64,000 nucleotides of DNA, from positions 1-64,000 of the forward strand of contig CACJNE010000005.1 in assembly GCA_902594675.1 (NCBI GenBank), read 5' to 3'. Shown one piece after another: positions 53,091 to 63,321 of the stretch. A program made the position numbers and the translations under genes. Position 1 is the first letter of the stretch, and each line of letters opens with the position of its first letter. The notes beneath the pieces are model-generated. The model was not told where the DNA came from. It searched no databases and saw only the letters and a list, made by a program, of their open reading frames with translations. The DNA is from an uncultured Pelagibacteraceae bacterium. GTDB lineage: Bacteria; Pseudomonadota; Alphaproteobacteria; Pelagibacterales; Pelagibacteraceae.

Positions 53091-53744
53091 TTATGCTTTC
53101 TTAGTTATAAGTGGTTTTTTTCTCCTAGGATAACAAGTGGTACAGATTTTACAAGATAAACCATAACACTCTCTTGCCTTACAGTATTCTCTTCCATAAT
53201 AAATTATTTGAAGATGTAACTTATTCCAATACTTTTTTGGAAAAAGTCTTTTTAAATCTTTCTCTGTTTGAATAACATTTTTTCCATTAGTTAAACCCCA
53301 CCTTTGAGCAAGTCTATGTATGTGAGTATCAATGGGGAAAGCAGGAAAGCCAAATCCTTGAGACATCACCACACTAGCTGTTTTGTGTCCAACACCTGGT
53401 AGTTCTTCAAGTTGCTCAAATGTTTTAGGAACTTTTCCATTATATTTTTCCACTAAAGTTTTTGATAAATTATAAACGCTCTTAGCCTTAACTCTAAAAA
53501 TACCAATACTTCTTATTAGCTTTTCAATTTTTTTTCTTCCAAGCTTAACAAAATGTTCTGGCTTATTATATTTTGGATATATATTTTTTGTTACATTATT
53601 AACATTTACGTCCGTACATTGTGCGGACAAAAGAACAGAAACCAATAAAGTAAACATATTTCTATGTTTGAGAGGTATTGGTGTTTTTGGATATATTTTA
53701 TTTAGAATTCTAAGAACAATTTTTGCTCTTTGTTTTTCGCTCAT
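53091..53744 (-). CDS. nth: Endonuclease III
   Basis: 217 residues. The helix-hairpin-helix LEELPGVGHKTASVVMSQGF, the catalytic Lys in that segment and the Asp in FPIDTHIHRLAQRWGL are all present. It removes oxidised pyrimidines by base excision. The C-terminal cysteine cluster, CKARECYGLSCKICTTC, does not follow the standard C-X6-C-X2-C-X5-C spacing of the 4Fe-4S loop; five cysteines are available. It overlaps dapB by four bases. Confidence 0.93.
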   Translation of the reverse strand: MSEKQRAKIVLRILNKIYPKTPIPLKHRNMFTLLVSVLLSAQCTDVNVNNVTKNIYPKYNKPEHFVKLGRKKIEKLIRSIGIFRVKAKSVYNLSKTLVEKYNGKVPKTFEQLEELPGVGHKTASVVMSQGFGFPAFPIDTHIHRLAQRWGLTNGKNVIQTEKDLKRLFPKKYWNKLHLQIIYYGREYCKARECYGLSCKICTTCYPRRKKPLITKKA

Positions 53745-54517
53745 TTAAAATTTAAAACATCACGCATAGAATATAAACCAGGTTTCTTATTCATTAGCCA
53801 TTTTCCAGCTGTTAAAGCCCCTTCACTATATAAAGCTCTATCAAAAGCCTCATGATTTAGTGTTATAATTTCTTTACCACTAGAAAATTTTACCTCGTGT
53901 TCACCAACAGTTTTGCCTTTACGTATTGAGTTAAAATTAATTTTTTTTCCATAAGGAAAACTTTTATTGTTAAGATATTTCTTTCCAATTAAATTATAAA
54001 AATCTTTATTTTTACCAATTGCTATACCTTTGCCTAGCATCAATGCTGTTCCAGACGGATGATCAATTTTATGTTTATGATGTACCTCATACACTTTACT
54101 TAAAAAATTATTACCTAATGATTTAGAGGCAATTTCAGTTAAATACATCAAAAGATTTATGCCTAAACTCATATTACCAGCTTTTAAAATTGGAATTTTT
54201 TTTGAAAACTTTTTAATTTGAAGTTCCTCTTTTTTTGAGAAACCGGTTGTGCCAATAACTACTCTTTTTTTTAGCTTTGATGCTATTTTAAGAATTTCAA
54301 AAGTACATTTAGGAATTGTAAAATCGATTATTAAATCAACATTTTTAAAAGAATTTTCTTGATTCAAACTAGGTTTTATTCCTGATATATTTTTTTTGAT
54401 TAATCTATTTTCCGTAAGTGCTGTCAGTTTAAAACTTTTATCAATTTTAGAAGATTTTACTAATTGTTGGCCCATTCGTCCCATGCAACCAGATATCGCT
54501 AATTTTACTTTGCTCAT
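53741..54517 (-). CDS. dapB: 4-hydroxy-tetrahydrodipicolinate reductase
   Basis: 258 residues. The NAD(P)-binding AISGCMGRMGQQLVKSSK, VVIGTTGFSKKE, and the substrate-binding EVHHKHKIDHPSGTALMLG (catalytic His and Lys) identify DapB, which works in lysine and diaminopimelate synthesis. It is the first gene of the dapB-nth-kinase run and diverges from the FG-GAP gene at 54559. Confidence 0.97.
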   Translation of the reverse strand: MSKVKLAISGCMGRMGQQLVKSSKIDKSFKLTALTENRLIKKNISGIKPSLNQENSFKNVDLIIDFTIPKCTFEILKIASKLKKRVVIGTTGFSKKEELQIKKFSKKIPILKAGNMSLGINLLMYLTEIASKSLGNNFLSKVYEVHHKHKIDHPSGTALMLGKGIAIGKNKDFYNLIGKKYLNNKSFPYGKKINFNSIRKGKTVGEHEVKFSSGKEIITLNHEAFDRALYSEGALTAGKWLMNKKPGLYSMRDVLNFK

Positions 54518-54558
54518 TAAATTATTTTAATATATTTTTTCATTAATATACAACAATT

Positions 54559-55995
54559 ATGGTTATTAAATACCTTTTAAAATTTTTTCTGGTTTTATTT
54601 TTTTTTGTGTATCACAATCATTCTAAAGCAGATTTTTTTAAAGATATTACCTTCCAAATTGAAAATAATGATTTTAGATTAAGTTATGGTATTTCCGTTA
54701 CAGATGTAAATCAAGACAACAAATATGAATTTGTGGTTACTGGATTTGGATTTTCAAATTTAGCGCTTACTTATCAAAATGGTAAAATAGTAAATATTAA
54801 TAAAAATGAAATATTTGATGATGCTAAAAGAAAAACAATTGGTGTAGCCGCATGTGATATAGATCAAGATGGCTTTGAAGAAATTTATTTTTTAAACACT
54901 GATACTTATAGTGGAGAAAAAAAATATTCAGATAGATTAATTGATAATAATAGCGATAGCTTTGTAGATTTATTTGAGAAAGAGATTAATAAAAAGAACT
55001 TGAATTTAACCGCTGGTAGATCAGTTGTTTGTGTTGACAGAAATGGTAATGGAAAATATGGAATATATGTTGCTAATTATGGAGGTCCTACTAGATTTTA
55101 TGAACTTCGAACCGGACAAATTTTAGATTTAGCAGAACAGCTTAAAATCAATAAAATAACTGGTGGAAGAGCAGTGGTTGCAGGAAATATTTTGTCAGGA
55201 AAAATGGACATATTTGCTGCAAATGAGAGAGGTAAAAACTTTTTATATTACAACTCCGATGGATATTTTCAGGATATTGCTGAAGATTATAAAGTGGACG
55301 ATCAATATGAAAATGGAAGAGGTACAACTTTAACTGATATATTTTACAGAGGAAGATTAGATATAGTTACTTCTAATTGGAATGGCTATCATAGGGCCTT
55401 TGTTTTAAAAGACAACAAATTTAAAGATATTGCTACTCCAACTTACAATATTCCAACTAGAATTAGAACTGTAATATCAGCAGATTTTGATAATGATGGT
55501 TATGATGAGATATTTATGAATAACATTGGTGAACCAAATAAACTATTCAAAATAAAAGAAAATGGATTTTTTGAAGAAATTAATATTAAAAATGCTTATG
55601 AAGCAAATGGTCTTGGAACAGGTGCTGCAGTTGCAGATATAGATGATGATGGAATTTTAGAATTGTTAATTGCTCATGGTGAGTCTGGAATGCAACCATT
55701 AACAATGTACAAAGCTGATATTAAAAAAGATTTTAAATATTTGAGGATAAAGCCATTAAATAAATTTGGAGCTCCTGCTAGAGGAGCTACTGTAATATTA
55801 AAATCAAATTTGAGAAATCATGCTAAAACAATTGATGCTGGATCTGGTTATTTATGTCAAATGGAACCAGTGGCACATTATGGAATAAGAGATGGTGAAA
55901 AAAATATTTCTATTAAAATTATTTGGACGAATGGTTTTACTGAGACTTTAAATATTAATGAATTAAATAAAACAATAGAAGTTACCCAAAAATAA
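54559..55995 (+). CDS. Exported FG-GAP/VCBS repeat protein with ASPIC/UnbV domain
   Basis: 478 residues with a signal peptide (cleavage near SKA, about 24). Several calcium-loop-like repeats of the FG-GAP type follow: DVNQDNKYEF, DIDQDGFEEIYF, DFDNDGYDEIFM and DIDDDGILELLI. The C-terminal 90 residues show the ASPIC/UnbV pattern (GAPARGATVILKS, then the SGYLCQMEP segment and IIWTNGF). Such proteins are extracellular or periplasmic beta-propellers, often for adhesion; no precise role is known. It is read alone, between dapB and the Cys-rich gene. Confidence 0.85.
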   Translation: MVIKYLLKFFLVLFFFVYHNHSKADFFKDITFQIENNDFRLSYGISVTDVNQDNKYEFVVTGFGFSNLALTYQNGKIVNINKNEIFDDAKRKTIGVAACDIDQDGFEEIYFLNTDTYSGEKKYSDRLIDNNSDSFVDLFEKEINKKNLNLTAGRSVVCVDRNGNGKYGIYVANYGGPTRFYELRTGQILDLAEQLKINKITGGRAVVAGNILSGKMDIFAANERGKNFLYYNSDGYFQDIAEDYKVDDQYENGRGTTLTDIFYRGRLDIVTSNWNGYHRAFVLKDNKFKDIATPTYNIPTRIRTVISADFDNDGYDEIFMNNIGEPNKLFKIKENGFFEEINIKNAYEANGLGTGAAVADIDDDGILELLIAHGESGMQPLTMYKADIKKDFKYLRIKPLNKFGAPARGATVILKSNLRNHAKTIDAGSGYLCQMEPVAHYGIRDGEKNISIKIIWTNGFTETLNINELNKTIEVTQK

Positions 55996-56049
55996 TAGGA
56001 CAATAAAACCCAATTAATTAATTATAATTAAAAGTATACTTGAATAAAT

Positions 56050-56760
56050 ATGAGTTTATTAAAAAAAATTAAAAAATTTATACTATTTAGTCTTTTTATA
56101 AGCTTTAGCATGTCTCAACCTACCCAAGCAACCCAATTTAATTATTATGCTGATCTAGTTGGTGATTGGTCAGAAATTTTTCCTGATCAAAATAGAAATG
56201 CAGCAGGACCAAAATTTTTTAAGCATATCTTGGGTAAAAAAATTACTTTTCAAGACTTTTTGGAATATAACAAACTATATTGTGCAGTGTCTGGTTCGTT
56301 GATAGACCCGAATAACAAGCCAGAATTTGTGTATCTTAATAGCGTTGAAAATGGAGAGAAAATATGTGGTTTTTATCATAGATGCTGTGTACCATGTTCA
56401 TGTGATTTGATGAAATATTCAAAAGTTAAAAAAATGAATTACACTTTTACAGATGGTGAAAAAGAATTTTTTGTTTTAACAATAAGTAATCCCTGTGGAA
56501 AAGATGACTTTCCAATGGAAGTTAATAAGAATTATTTTTGTAACGGTAAAAAACTTGATGCCAAACAAGTATATGTTCTAGATGATAGGTTAGTTATTGG
56601 TTTATTTCACAATGCATCAAAATGTAATGAACAAAGCATAGCAGCAATCGATAAACATGAGATAACTGGCCAATATTGTGCTTTTAGAAATACCGCACCT
56701 CTTGAGGAAGTAAAAGGGGGCATGGGAGATATCTTTATTAGGCTAGCAAAAGAAAATTAA
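56050..56760 (+). CDS. Exported cysteine-rich protein of unknown function
   Basis: 236 residues with a signal peptide (ends near TQAT, about 29). A cluster of cysteines lies in the middle (KICGFYHRCCVPCSCDLMKY), with four further cysteines spread in the second half. The cluster is dense enough for metal binding or several disulfides. I do not recognise a family. It follows the FG-GAP gene on the same strand after a gap of 54 bases, and may share its transcript. Confidence 0.7.
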   Translation: MSLLKKIKKFILFSLFISFSMSQPTQATQFNYYADLVGDWSEIFPDQNRNAAGPKFFKHILGKKITFQDFLEYNKLYCAVSGSLIDPNNKPEFVYLNSVENGEKICGFYHRCCVPCSCDLMKYSKVKKMNYTFTDGEKEFFVLTISNPCGKDDFPMEVNKNYFCNGKKLDAKQVYVLDDRLVIGLFHNASKCNEQSIAAIDKHEITGQYCAFRNTAPLEEVKGGMGDIFIRLAKEN

Positions 56761-56858
56761 ATTATTCCAATTCCTTCTTTATAGAAATAGGCACCTAATA
56801 TTAAAATTGCTAAAATATAAACAATACCAAAAATAATATATTTAATTTTTTTTTTCAT
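56757..56858 (-). CDS. Candidate 33-residue single-span membrane protein after dnaJ
   Basis: The frame begins at the base after the dnaJ stop and encodes a basic start (MKKKIKYI), one hydrophobic span (about residues 6-25) and a short KEG tail. Its stop overlaps the end of the converging Cys-rich gene. The direct abutment with dnaJ would allow translational coupling. Composition alone could produce this in AT-rich DNA, so conservation is needed to confirm it. Confidence 0.45.
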   Translation of the reverse strand: MKKKIKYIIFGIVYILAILILGAYFYKEGIGII

Positions 56859-57986
56859 TTAATTTTTCCAGAAATTTTTAGCTTTTTGAAAAAATCTTTT
56901 AATACTTGGATTTGATCTATCATTTTCGATTTTTCTAAATTTCTCAAGTAATTCTTTTTGTTCTTTGTTTAATGATACTGGTACTTCAGTGTTAACTTGG
57001 ACGTATAAGTCTCCGTAGTCTCCTCTTCTCATAAATGGCATTCCTTTACCTTTCAATCTAAATTGTTTTCCACTTTGTGTTCCGTCTGGAATCTTTATTT
57101 TTGCTTTGCCTCCATCTATTGTAGGTATTTCAATCGTTGTTCCTAATGCTGCATCTGTAAATGAAATAGGAAATTCAAAAAATAAATTTACTTCTGATCT
57201 TTTAAAAAGTTCGTGTGATTCAACATTGATAAATAAATAAAGATCACCATTACTTGCTCCTCTTGATCCAGCTTCTCCTTTTCCAGATAATCTAATCCTT
57301 GTTCCATCATCTACACCTTTAGGAATAGTTACAGAAAGTCTTTTACTAGCTTGCTTTTTGCCTTGCCCTCCGCAACTTGCACATGGATCAGTAATCTGTT
57401 CACCAGAACCAGCACATTGAGGGCATGTTTGCTGAACTGTAAAAAAACCCTGACTTGATCGCACTTGTCCATGACCGCCGCACATTGAGCAAGAACTTGC
57501 ACTATGACCTGGTTTTGATCCTGAACCGCTGCATGTACCACATCTTTCGGACGTTGAAAATTTAATATCTTGTTTTTTTCCACTATAAGCTTCTTCTAAA
57601 GTTATTGAAAGATCATATCTTAAATCAGATCCCCTGTTATTAGATCTTCTTGATCTTCTTCCACCTCCACCAAATCCTTCTCCAAAAAAATCCTCAAAAA
57701 TGTCTGAAAAGGAGCCTGAAAAGTCAAAGTTTCCAAATCCTCCTCTACCACCTCCGCCATTTTCAAAAGCTGCGTGTCCAAAATTATCGTAATTCTGTTT
57801 TCTCTCTGAGTTTGATAAAACATGATATGCTTCTGATGCTTCTTTAAATTTTTCCTCAGCCCCTTTATCACCCTTATTTTTATCAGGATGATATTTTACT
57901 GCTTGTTTTCTGTACGCTGCTTTTATTTGTTCGGGACTAGCACTTTTTTCAACACCTAATACGTCGTAATAATCTCTTTTTGCCAT
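56859..57986 (-). CDS. dnaJ: Co-chaperone DnaJ
   Basis: 375 residues. The J domain has the HPD motif (KYHPDKNKG), followed by a Gly/Phe region, and four zinc-binding CxxCxGxG repeats ([40 protein letters not shown]), then the substrate-binding C-terminal domains. It stimulates the DnaK ATPase. It is 28 bases from dnaK in the same direction. Confidence 0.98.
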   Translation of the reverse strand: MAKRDYYDVLGVEKSASPEQIKAAYRKQAVKYHPDKNKGDKGAEEKFKEASEAYHVLSNSERKQNYDNFGHAAFENGGGGRGGFGNFDFSGSFSDIFEDFFGEGFGGGGRRSRRSNNRGSDLRYDLSITLEEAYSGKKQDIKFSTSERCGTCSGSGSKPGHSASSCSMCGGHGQVRSSQGFFTVQQTCPQCAGSGEQITDPCASCGGQGKKQASKRLSVTIPKGVDDGTRIRLSGKGEAGSRGASNGDLYLFINVESHELFKRSEVNLFFEFPISFTDAALGTTIEIPTIDGGKAKIKIPDGTQSGKQFRLKGKGMPFMRRGDYGDLYVQVNTEVPVSLNKEQKELLEKFRKIENDRSNPSIKRFFQKAKNFWKN

Positions 57987-58014
57987 AACTAGTTATAGAC
58001 AAATGGTTGATAAT

Positions 58015-59934
58015 TTAGGCGCTCTTTTCTTTATCTTCTTTTACTTCTTCAAAGTCTGCATCAACAACATTATCGTCTTTTTTCCCTTCATCTTTTGCGT
58101 CTTTAGGTGCTTCACCAGGTTTAGTACTTTGTTGTGATTTGTAAATAGCCTCTCCAAGTTTCATAGAAGCTTGAACCAAATCTTGGGTTTTCTTTTTAAT
58201 CTCCTCTACATCAGTCCCTTTTAATGCATTTCTAACATTTGCAGAAGCATCCTCGATAGCTTTTTTATCTGCATCAGAAACTTTACTACCATGTTCTTTT
58301 AGATTCTTTTCTGTAGAATGAAGCAAAGTATCAGCTTGATTTCTAGCATCAACAGCTTCTCTTTTCTTTTTATCAGCCTCTTTATTTGTTTCAGCATCCT
58401 TAACCATTTGATTTATTTCATCTTCACTTAATCCTCCTGATGCCTGTATTTGAATTTTCTGTTCTTTACCAGTTCCCTTATCTTTTGCAGATACATTTAC
58501 AATACCGTTCGCGTCAATATCAAAAGTAACTTCAATTTGAGGAACACCTCTAGGTGCTGGTGCAATACCTACTAGCTCGAAATTACCTAGAACCTTATTA
58601 TCTGAAGCCATATCTCTTTCACCTTGTAAAACTCTTATCGAGACCGCAGGTTGGTTATCTTCTGCTGTCGAGAAGACTTGGCTTTTTTTAGTTGGTATTG
58701 TTGTGTTCTTTTCTATTAGCTTAGTTGAAACTCCGCCTAATGTTTCGATTCCAAGAGAAAGCGGTGTAACATCAAGTAAAAGAACATCTTTAACGTCACC
58801 CTGTAAAACTCCTGCTTGAATAGCAGCTCCCATTGCAACAACTTCATCAGGATTTACGGATTTATTTGGTTCCTTACCAAAGAAGTTCTTAACCTCTTCT
58901 ATTACTTTAGGCATTCTTGTCATTCCACCAACTAGAATCACTTCATCTATTTCACTTGCATTTAAACCAGCATCTTTAAGAGCCGTTTCACATGGTGGGA
59001 TTGTTCTGGAAATAAGATCTTCAACAAGAGCTTCAAGTTTTGCTCTTGTCATCTTCAAATTTATATGTTTTGGACCAGTTTTATCTGCAGTTATAAATGG
59101 TAAATTTATCTCTGTTTGTGCAGCTGAAGATAGTTCGATTTTTGCCTTTTCTGCAGACTCTTTAAGTCTTTGTAAAGCTAATTTGTCAGATTTTAGATCA
59201 ATACCATTTTCTTTTTTAAATTCAGATAATAAATATTCAACAATTGTGTTATCAAAGTCCTCACCACCTAAGAAAGTGTCACCATTTGTTGATTTTACTT
59301 CAAATACTCCATCACCAAGTTCAAGTATAGATACATCAAAGGTACCTCCACCTAGGTCATAAACAGCAATTTTTTTATTTGTTTTTTTATCCAATCCATA
59401 GGCAAGGGAAGCCGCAGTTGGCTCATTAATAATTCTTAAAACTTCTAATCCTGCAATTTTACCGGCATCCTTAGTAGCTTGTCTTTGAGCATCATTGAAG
59501 TAAGCTGGTACAGTAATTACAGCCTGTGAAACCTCCTGACCTAAATATTTTTCTGCAGTTTCTTTCATTTTTTGAAGTGTGAATGCGGAAATCTGGGATG
59601 GAGAATACTTATTTCCTTTAGCCTCGATCCAAGCATCACCTTTGTCTGAATTGACAATTTTAAATGGAGCAGTTTCAACATCTTTTTTGACAGATGGATC
59701 ATCAAAATTTCTTCCAATCAATCTTTTTACAGCAAAAATTGTATTTTCAGGGTTTGTTACTGCCTGTCTTTTTGCAGGTTGACCTATTAATTTTTCGTCA
59801 TTATCTGAAAATGCTACAACTGAAGGGGTTGTTCTAGCGCCTTCTGCGTTTTCTAATACCTTAGCTTGTGTACCTTCCATTACAGCGACACAAGAATTTG
59901 TAGTTCCAAGATCTATTCCTATAACTTTGCTCAT
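58015..59934 (-). CDS. dnaK: Molecular chaperone DnaK (Hsp70)
   Basis: 639 residues, complete. The nucleotide-binding start [16 protein letters not shown], the [18 protein letters not shown] phosphate loop and the substrate-binding domain with lid are visible, ending in an acidic tail ([15 protein letters not shown]). GrpE, DnaK and DnaJ follow one another on the minus strand. A ribosome-binding GGAAGGAA lies before the ATG. An AGTGCTAA (59960-59967) upstream resembles half of a CIRCE element but has no partner. Confidence 0.98.
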   Translation of the reverse strand: MSKVIGIDLGTTNSCVAVMEGTQAKVLENAEGARTTPSVVAFSDNDEKLIGQPAKRQAVTNPENTIFAVKRLIGRNFDDPSVKKDVETAPFKIVNSDKGDAWIEAKGNKYSPSQISAFTLQKMKETAEKYLGQEVSQAVITVPAYFNDAQRQATKDAGKIAGLEVLRIINEPTAASLAYGLDKKTNKKIAVYDLGGGTFDVSILELGDGVFEVKSTNGDTFLGGEDFDNTIVEYLLSEFKKENGIDLKSDKLALQRLKESAEKAKIELSSAAQTEINLPFITADKTGPKHINLKMTRAKLEALVEDLISRTIPPCETALKDAGLNASEIDEVILVGGMTRMPKVIEEVKNFFGKEPNKSVNPDEVVAMGAAIQAGVLQGDVKDVLLLDVTPLSLGIETLGGVSTKLIEKNTTIPTKKSQVFSTAEDNQPAVSIRVLQGERDMASDNKVLGNFELVGIAPAPRGVPQIEVTFDIDANGIVNVSAKDKGTGKEQKIQIQASGGLSEDEINQMVKDAETNKEADKKKREAVDARNQADTLLHSTEKNLKEHGSKVSDADKKAIEDASANVRNALKGTDVEEIKKKTQDLVQASMKLGEAIYKSQQSTKPGEAPKDAKDEGKKDDNVVDADFEEVKEDKEKSA

Positions 59935-60032
59935 AAATTCAATTCCTTCCGGTCATATAAGTGCTAATTTTTATACTACAACCATATTTAATATTTAAAT
60001 TTTCGTTGTTTTTATTGGTTTTTTTCATCTTT

Positions 60033-60659
60033 TTAATTTTCTTTTTCACTTTCTTCTGTTTTTTTCTTTGAAACTCCAACTAAAGATGGTCTCAATAATC
60101 TGTCTTTCATCATAAACCCTTTTTGAATTTCCTGAACAATTGTGCCAGGTTCTTTTGTATCATCTTCTACTTCCATCATTGCCTGATGTAGATTTGGATC
60201 AAGTTTTTCATTAATTGATTTAATTGGTTCAATATTATTTTTCTTAAATATTGAAAGCATATCATTTTGAATAATATTTAAATGTTCTACAATTATTTTG
60301 AGTGCATCAGTATTTTTAAGTTTATCGTCATTTTCTAAAGCAACTTTTGATCTCTCAAGATTGTCTAACAAGTTAAGGGCTTCTTTAGCAAACGAATATC
60401 CTCCATATTCATACGCATCGTCTTTTTCTTTCTCAAATCTTCTTCTTTGATTTTCCATTTCTGCAAAAGTTCTTGCAAGTTTATCTTTTAATGCCTCTAC
60501 CTCTTCTTCTGGTGTTAGTTTTTCCTCTTTTTCTACACCATCTTCTTTTTCTACGCCATCACCACTAACTTTTTGCTCCTCAACAACTTTTTCTGATGAC
60601 TGCTCATTATTTTCACTTTTTGAAGCTGAAGTGCTATGTTTATTTTCTTCCTTGTCCAT
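60033..60659 (-). CDS. grpE: Nucleotide exchange factor GrpE
   Basis: 208 residues. The N-terminal 60 residues are acidic and Ser/Glu-rich, followed by the long helix (KLARTFAEMENQRRRFEKEK) and the C-terminal wing with the conserved NEKLDPNLHQAMMEVED. It releases ADP from DnaK. It diverges from rdgB with 36 bases between. Confidence 0.95.
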   Translation of the reverse strand: MDKEENKHSTSASKSENNEQSSEKVVEEQKVSGDGVEKEDGVEKEEKLTPEEEVEALKDKLARTFAEMENQRRRFEKEKDDAYEYGGYSFAKEALNLLDNLERSKVALENDDKLKNTDALKIIVEHLNIIQNDMLSIFKKNNIEPIKSINEKLDPNLHQAMMEVEDDTKEPGTIVQEIQKGFMMKDRLLRPSLVGVSKKKTEESEKEN

Positions 60660-60695
60660 ATATGTTTATATGGTAAGAAAATATATAATTTCTAG

Positions 60696-61298
60696 ATGTC
60701 CAAAAAAAAAATAAAAGAAATATTTATTGGGTCAAATAATAAAGGAAAACTCAAGGAAATTGCAGATCTTCTACCTAAAAAATTAAAATTATATTCTAAT
60801 TTAGACTACAAAATTCCTAGTCCAATAGAAATAGGAACCTCATTTTATGAAAATTCACTTCTTAAAGCGAAATATTTTTCAAAAAAAACTAAAAAAATTT
60901 GCATGTCTGATGATTCTGGAATTGAAATTGATATTTTAGATAAAAAACCAGGAGTGTACTCGGCGGATTGGGCTGGTAAAAAAAGGAATTTTGATTTAGC
61001 CATTAAAAAAGTATACAGAGAAATTAAAAAGAAAGATAAAAATTGGAAAAAGAAAAAAATTACAGCTAGATTTATTTGTGTCTTAACAATATTTTGGCCG
61101 AACGGAAAATTTGTGAGTAAACTTGGTAAGATTGAAGGTCGTATATCTTACTTTAAAAAAGGAAAAAATGGTTTTGGCTATGATCCAATTTTCATACCAA
61201 AAGGAAAAAGATTAACTTTTGGTGAGCTAGAACCTCAAAAAAAATATAAAATAGATCATCGCTTTAATGCATTTAAAAAAATTAAAAAATTTTTTTAA
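60696..61298 (+). CDS. rdgB: Non-canonical purine NTP pyrophosphatase (RdgB/HAM1 family)
   Basis: 200 residues. GSNNKGKLKEIADLL, SDDSGIEID, GVYSADWAG and NGFGYDPIFIP are the family signatures, with a C-terminal HRFNAFKKI. It removes inosine and xanthosine triphosphates. Its end overlaps the converging LppC-like gene by 17 bases. Confidence 0.96.
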   Translation: MSKKKIKEIFIGSNNKGKLKEIADLLPKKLKLYSNLDYKIPSPIEIGTSFYENSLLKAKYFSKKTKKICMSDDSGIEIDILDKKPGVYSADWAGKKRNFDLAIKKVYREIKKKDKNWKKKKITARFICVLTIFWPNGKFVSKLGKIEGRISYFKKGKNGFGYDPIFIPKGKRLTFGELEPQKKYKIDHRFNAFKKIKKFF

Positions 61299-62433
61299 AA
61301 TCATTATCCTCAATACTAAAAAAATTTAATTGATGAGTTATTATATTTTTATTTATTTCAAAAATACCAATTTTTCCTTTAAATTTATTTTTTTTGTAAA
61401 ATATGTTTTTTGAAATTTTAAAATCATTTTCATAAATTAAAAAATATACCAAACCTAATAAATCATAACTCAAAAATGAAAGTTGATCTGCCTCTAGGTT
61501 GTATGTATCTTTAAAATCTTTTTTAAATAATTCATAATTTTTTTTATTTACAGATGGAAAATATATTGGATGAAGAGAGGTCTCTTTCAAAAGAGAATTA
61601 TCAAACCATTGGTTTAAGGTAATATATTTAATTCTTTTTGAGGAAACATCTGTATAAAGTAGAGATGTAGCTACACTTTTCAAATTTTCATCAAAATCAG
61701 CTATTACTACTGAGTCAAAGTCAATATTTCCTAGAGTGTCCATTTTTTTTAAGTTTTGAATTTTTTTATCTTTATCTTTAAACGATAAACTCTCTATCTT
61801 TTTTATTTCATTTTCAAGATTGTTTTTTCTAACTTTATATTTTGTTAAATCCTCAATTTGTTTTGTAAGTTTTGTTGGTTCTCTATCATAATAAAATACT
61901 TCTTTATGTTTGATATTTGTTTTATCTATTGCTAACTCTATTTCTCTTTTAAACTCTGACCTTGGAATTAAAAAAATACTTTCTGATAAGTTTTTTTTTT
62001 CATTAAATTTTTTTATAGTCTGGATTTGAGAAATTGCATTAACTCCGGCACTAATTACATTCTTCGGATTACCTATTAACTTATTAGTAAACGATATAAA
62101 AACAACATCTTTTAGATCATCTAAATATTTAGTGTTTTCATTGAATACTGGTCCAATTATTATTCTGACTCCTTGTTTATGTAATTCTTTTGATACTTTT
62201 AGTGTATCTATAGGATTTGATTTTGTATCTTTTAGAATTATCTCAATTCTTTTATCATTAATTTTATTTACAGCCATTCTGATGGATTTGACAATACTTT
62301 CACCAACCAGAAAATTATCACCACTTAAAGGAACAATTAAACCAATCTTTATCCTTTCTGATGCATATATATTTTGAGTTAAAATACATGTACTTATAGC
62401 AAAAAATATTATCAATTTAATTAAAGTTTTCAT
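61282..62433 (-). CDS. Penicillin-binding protein activator LppC-like periplasmic protein
   Basis: 383 residues with a signal peptide (cleavage near YASE, about 25). The mature part has a periplasmic-binding-protein-like fold (IGLIVPLSGDNFLVGESIVK and VRIIIGPVFNENTKYL). I favour the LppC/LpoA group because the gene sits beside rsmI as in many bacteria; a solute-binding protein of an ABC transporter is the alternative, and no permease is near. There is no lipoprotein cysteine. It diverges from rsmI with 36 bases between. Confidence 0.7.
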   Translation of the reverse strand: MKTLIKLIIFFAISTCILTQNIYASERIKIGLIVPLSGDNFLVGESIVKSIRMAVNKINDKRIEIILKDTKSNPIDTLKVSKELHKQGVRIIIGPVFNENTKYLDDLKDVVFISFTNKLIGNPKNVISAGVNAISQIQTIKKFNEKKNLSESIFLIPRSEFKREIELAIDKTNIKHKEVFYYDREPTKLTKQIEDLTKYKVRKNNLENEIKKIESLSFKDKDKKIQNLKKMDTLGNIDFDSVVIADFDENLKSVATSLLYTDVSSKRIKYITLNQWFDNSLLKETSLHPIYFPSVNKKNYELFKKDFKDTYNLEADQLSFLSYDLLGLVYFLIYENDFKISKNIFYKKNKFKGKIGIFEINKNIITHQLNFFSIEDNDFKKIF

Positions 62434-62469
62434 TTAACTTTATATAATATATTTAAATATTAAATTCAT

Positions 62470-63321
62470 ATGAATTTAAACAATAATAAATTTAAACCTG
62501 GGCTATATTGTGTTGCAACACCAATTGGAAATATGGGTGATATTTCCTTAAGAGCTATAAAAATATTAAAAGACTCAGATTTAATTTTGTGTGAAGATAC
62601 TAGGGTAACAAAAAAAATACTAAAAAAATTTGAAATAAATAAAAAACTTATTTCAAACCATAAATTCAATGAAAATAAAAATTTAGAAAAGGTATTGGAT
62701 CTTCTCAATAAAGAAAAAATAGTATCTATAGTTTGTGATGCAGGTACTCCTGCTGTTTCAGATCCTGGACGAATACTTATTAAAGAGTGTGTAAAAAATG
62801 GGGTAAATATTTTTCCAGTTCCAGGAGCATCTGCAGTAAGTGCAGCAATATCAATAAGTGGTTTTTCTGATAATTTTTATTTTTGTGCTTTTCTACCAGA
62901 AAAGGAAAATCAAATTAAAAAATTATTTAAAAGTTTATCATCCCTTAATAGCTCAATTGTATTTTTCATATCGCCAAATAAACTTAATAAAAGAATTGAT
63001 TATATAAAGGAATTTTTTTTGAATAGAAATATTTTGATTTGTAGAGAAATTACAAAATATCATGAGGAGTATATTAGAACTTCTGTAGAGGAGTTATCTA
63101 ATGTAAATTTTTCAAGAAGGGGTGAGATAACCGTTGTTATATCAGAAATAAAAAAAGAAAAAATAGGTTTCAAAGAACTTGAAGAATCAGATAAAAAAAA
63201 AATTAATAAACTAATTAAAAATATGTCAATCAAAGATATTGTTAAAAAAATTTCAGAAGATAGGAATATTTCAAAAAAACTTATTTATAACTATTGTCTT
63301 AATATTAAAAATGAAAATTAG
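62470..63321 (+). CDS. rsmI: 16S rRNA (cytidine-2'-O)-methyltransferase RsmI
   Basis: 283 residues of the tetrapyrrole-methylase fold. GLYCVATPIGNMGDISLRAI, LCEDTRVTKKILKKF, and DAGTPAVSDPGRILI identify RsmI, which methylates C1402 of 16S rRNA. The C-terminal part is very basic, as expected for RNA contact. Its end overlaps the BON lipoprotein gene by 11 bases. Confidence 0.95.
   Translation: MNLNNNKFKPGLYCVATPIGNMGDISLRAIKILKDSDLILCEDTRVTKKILKKFEINKKLISNHKFNENKNLEKVLDLLNKEKIVSIVCDAGTPAVSDPGRILIKECVKNGVNIFPVPGASAVSAAISISGFSDNFYFCAFLPEKENQIKKLFKSLSSLNSSIVFFISPNKLNKRIDYIKEFFLNRNILICREITKYHEEYIRTSVEELSNVNFSRRGEITVVISEIKKEKIGFKELEESDKKKINKLIKNMSIKDIVKKISEDRNISKKLIYNYCLNIKNEN

Noticed and set aside
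59960-59967. CIRCE operator (HrcA site) upstream of dnaK
   Set aside because: Only one half-site (AGTGCTAA) is present; the inverted partner at the proper spacing is missing.
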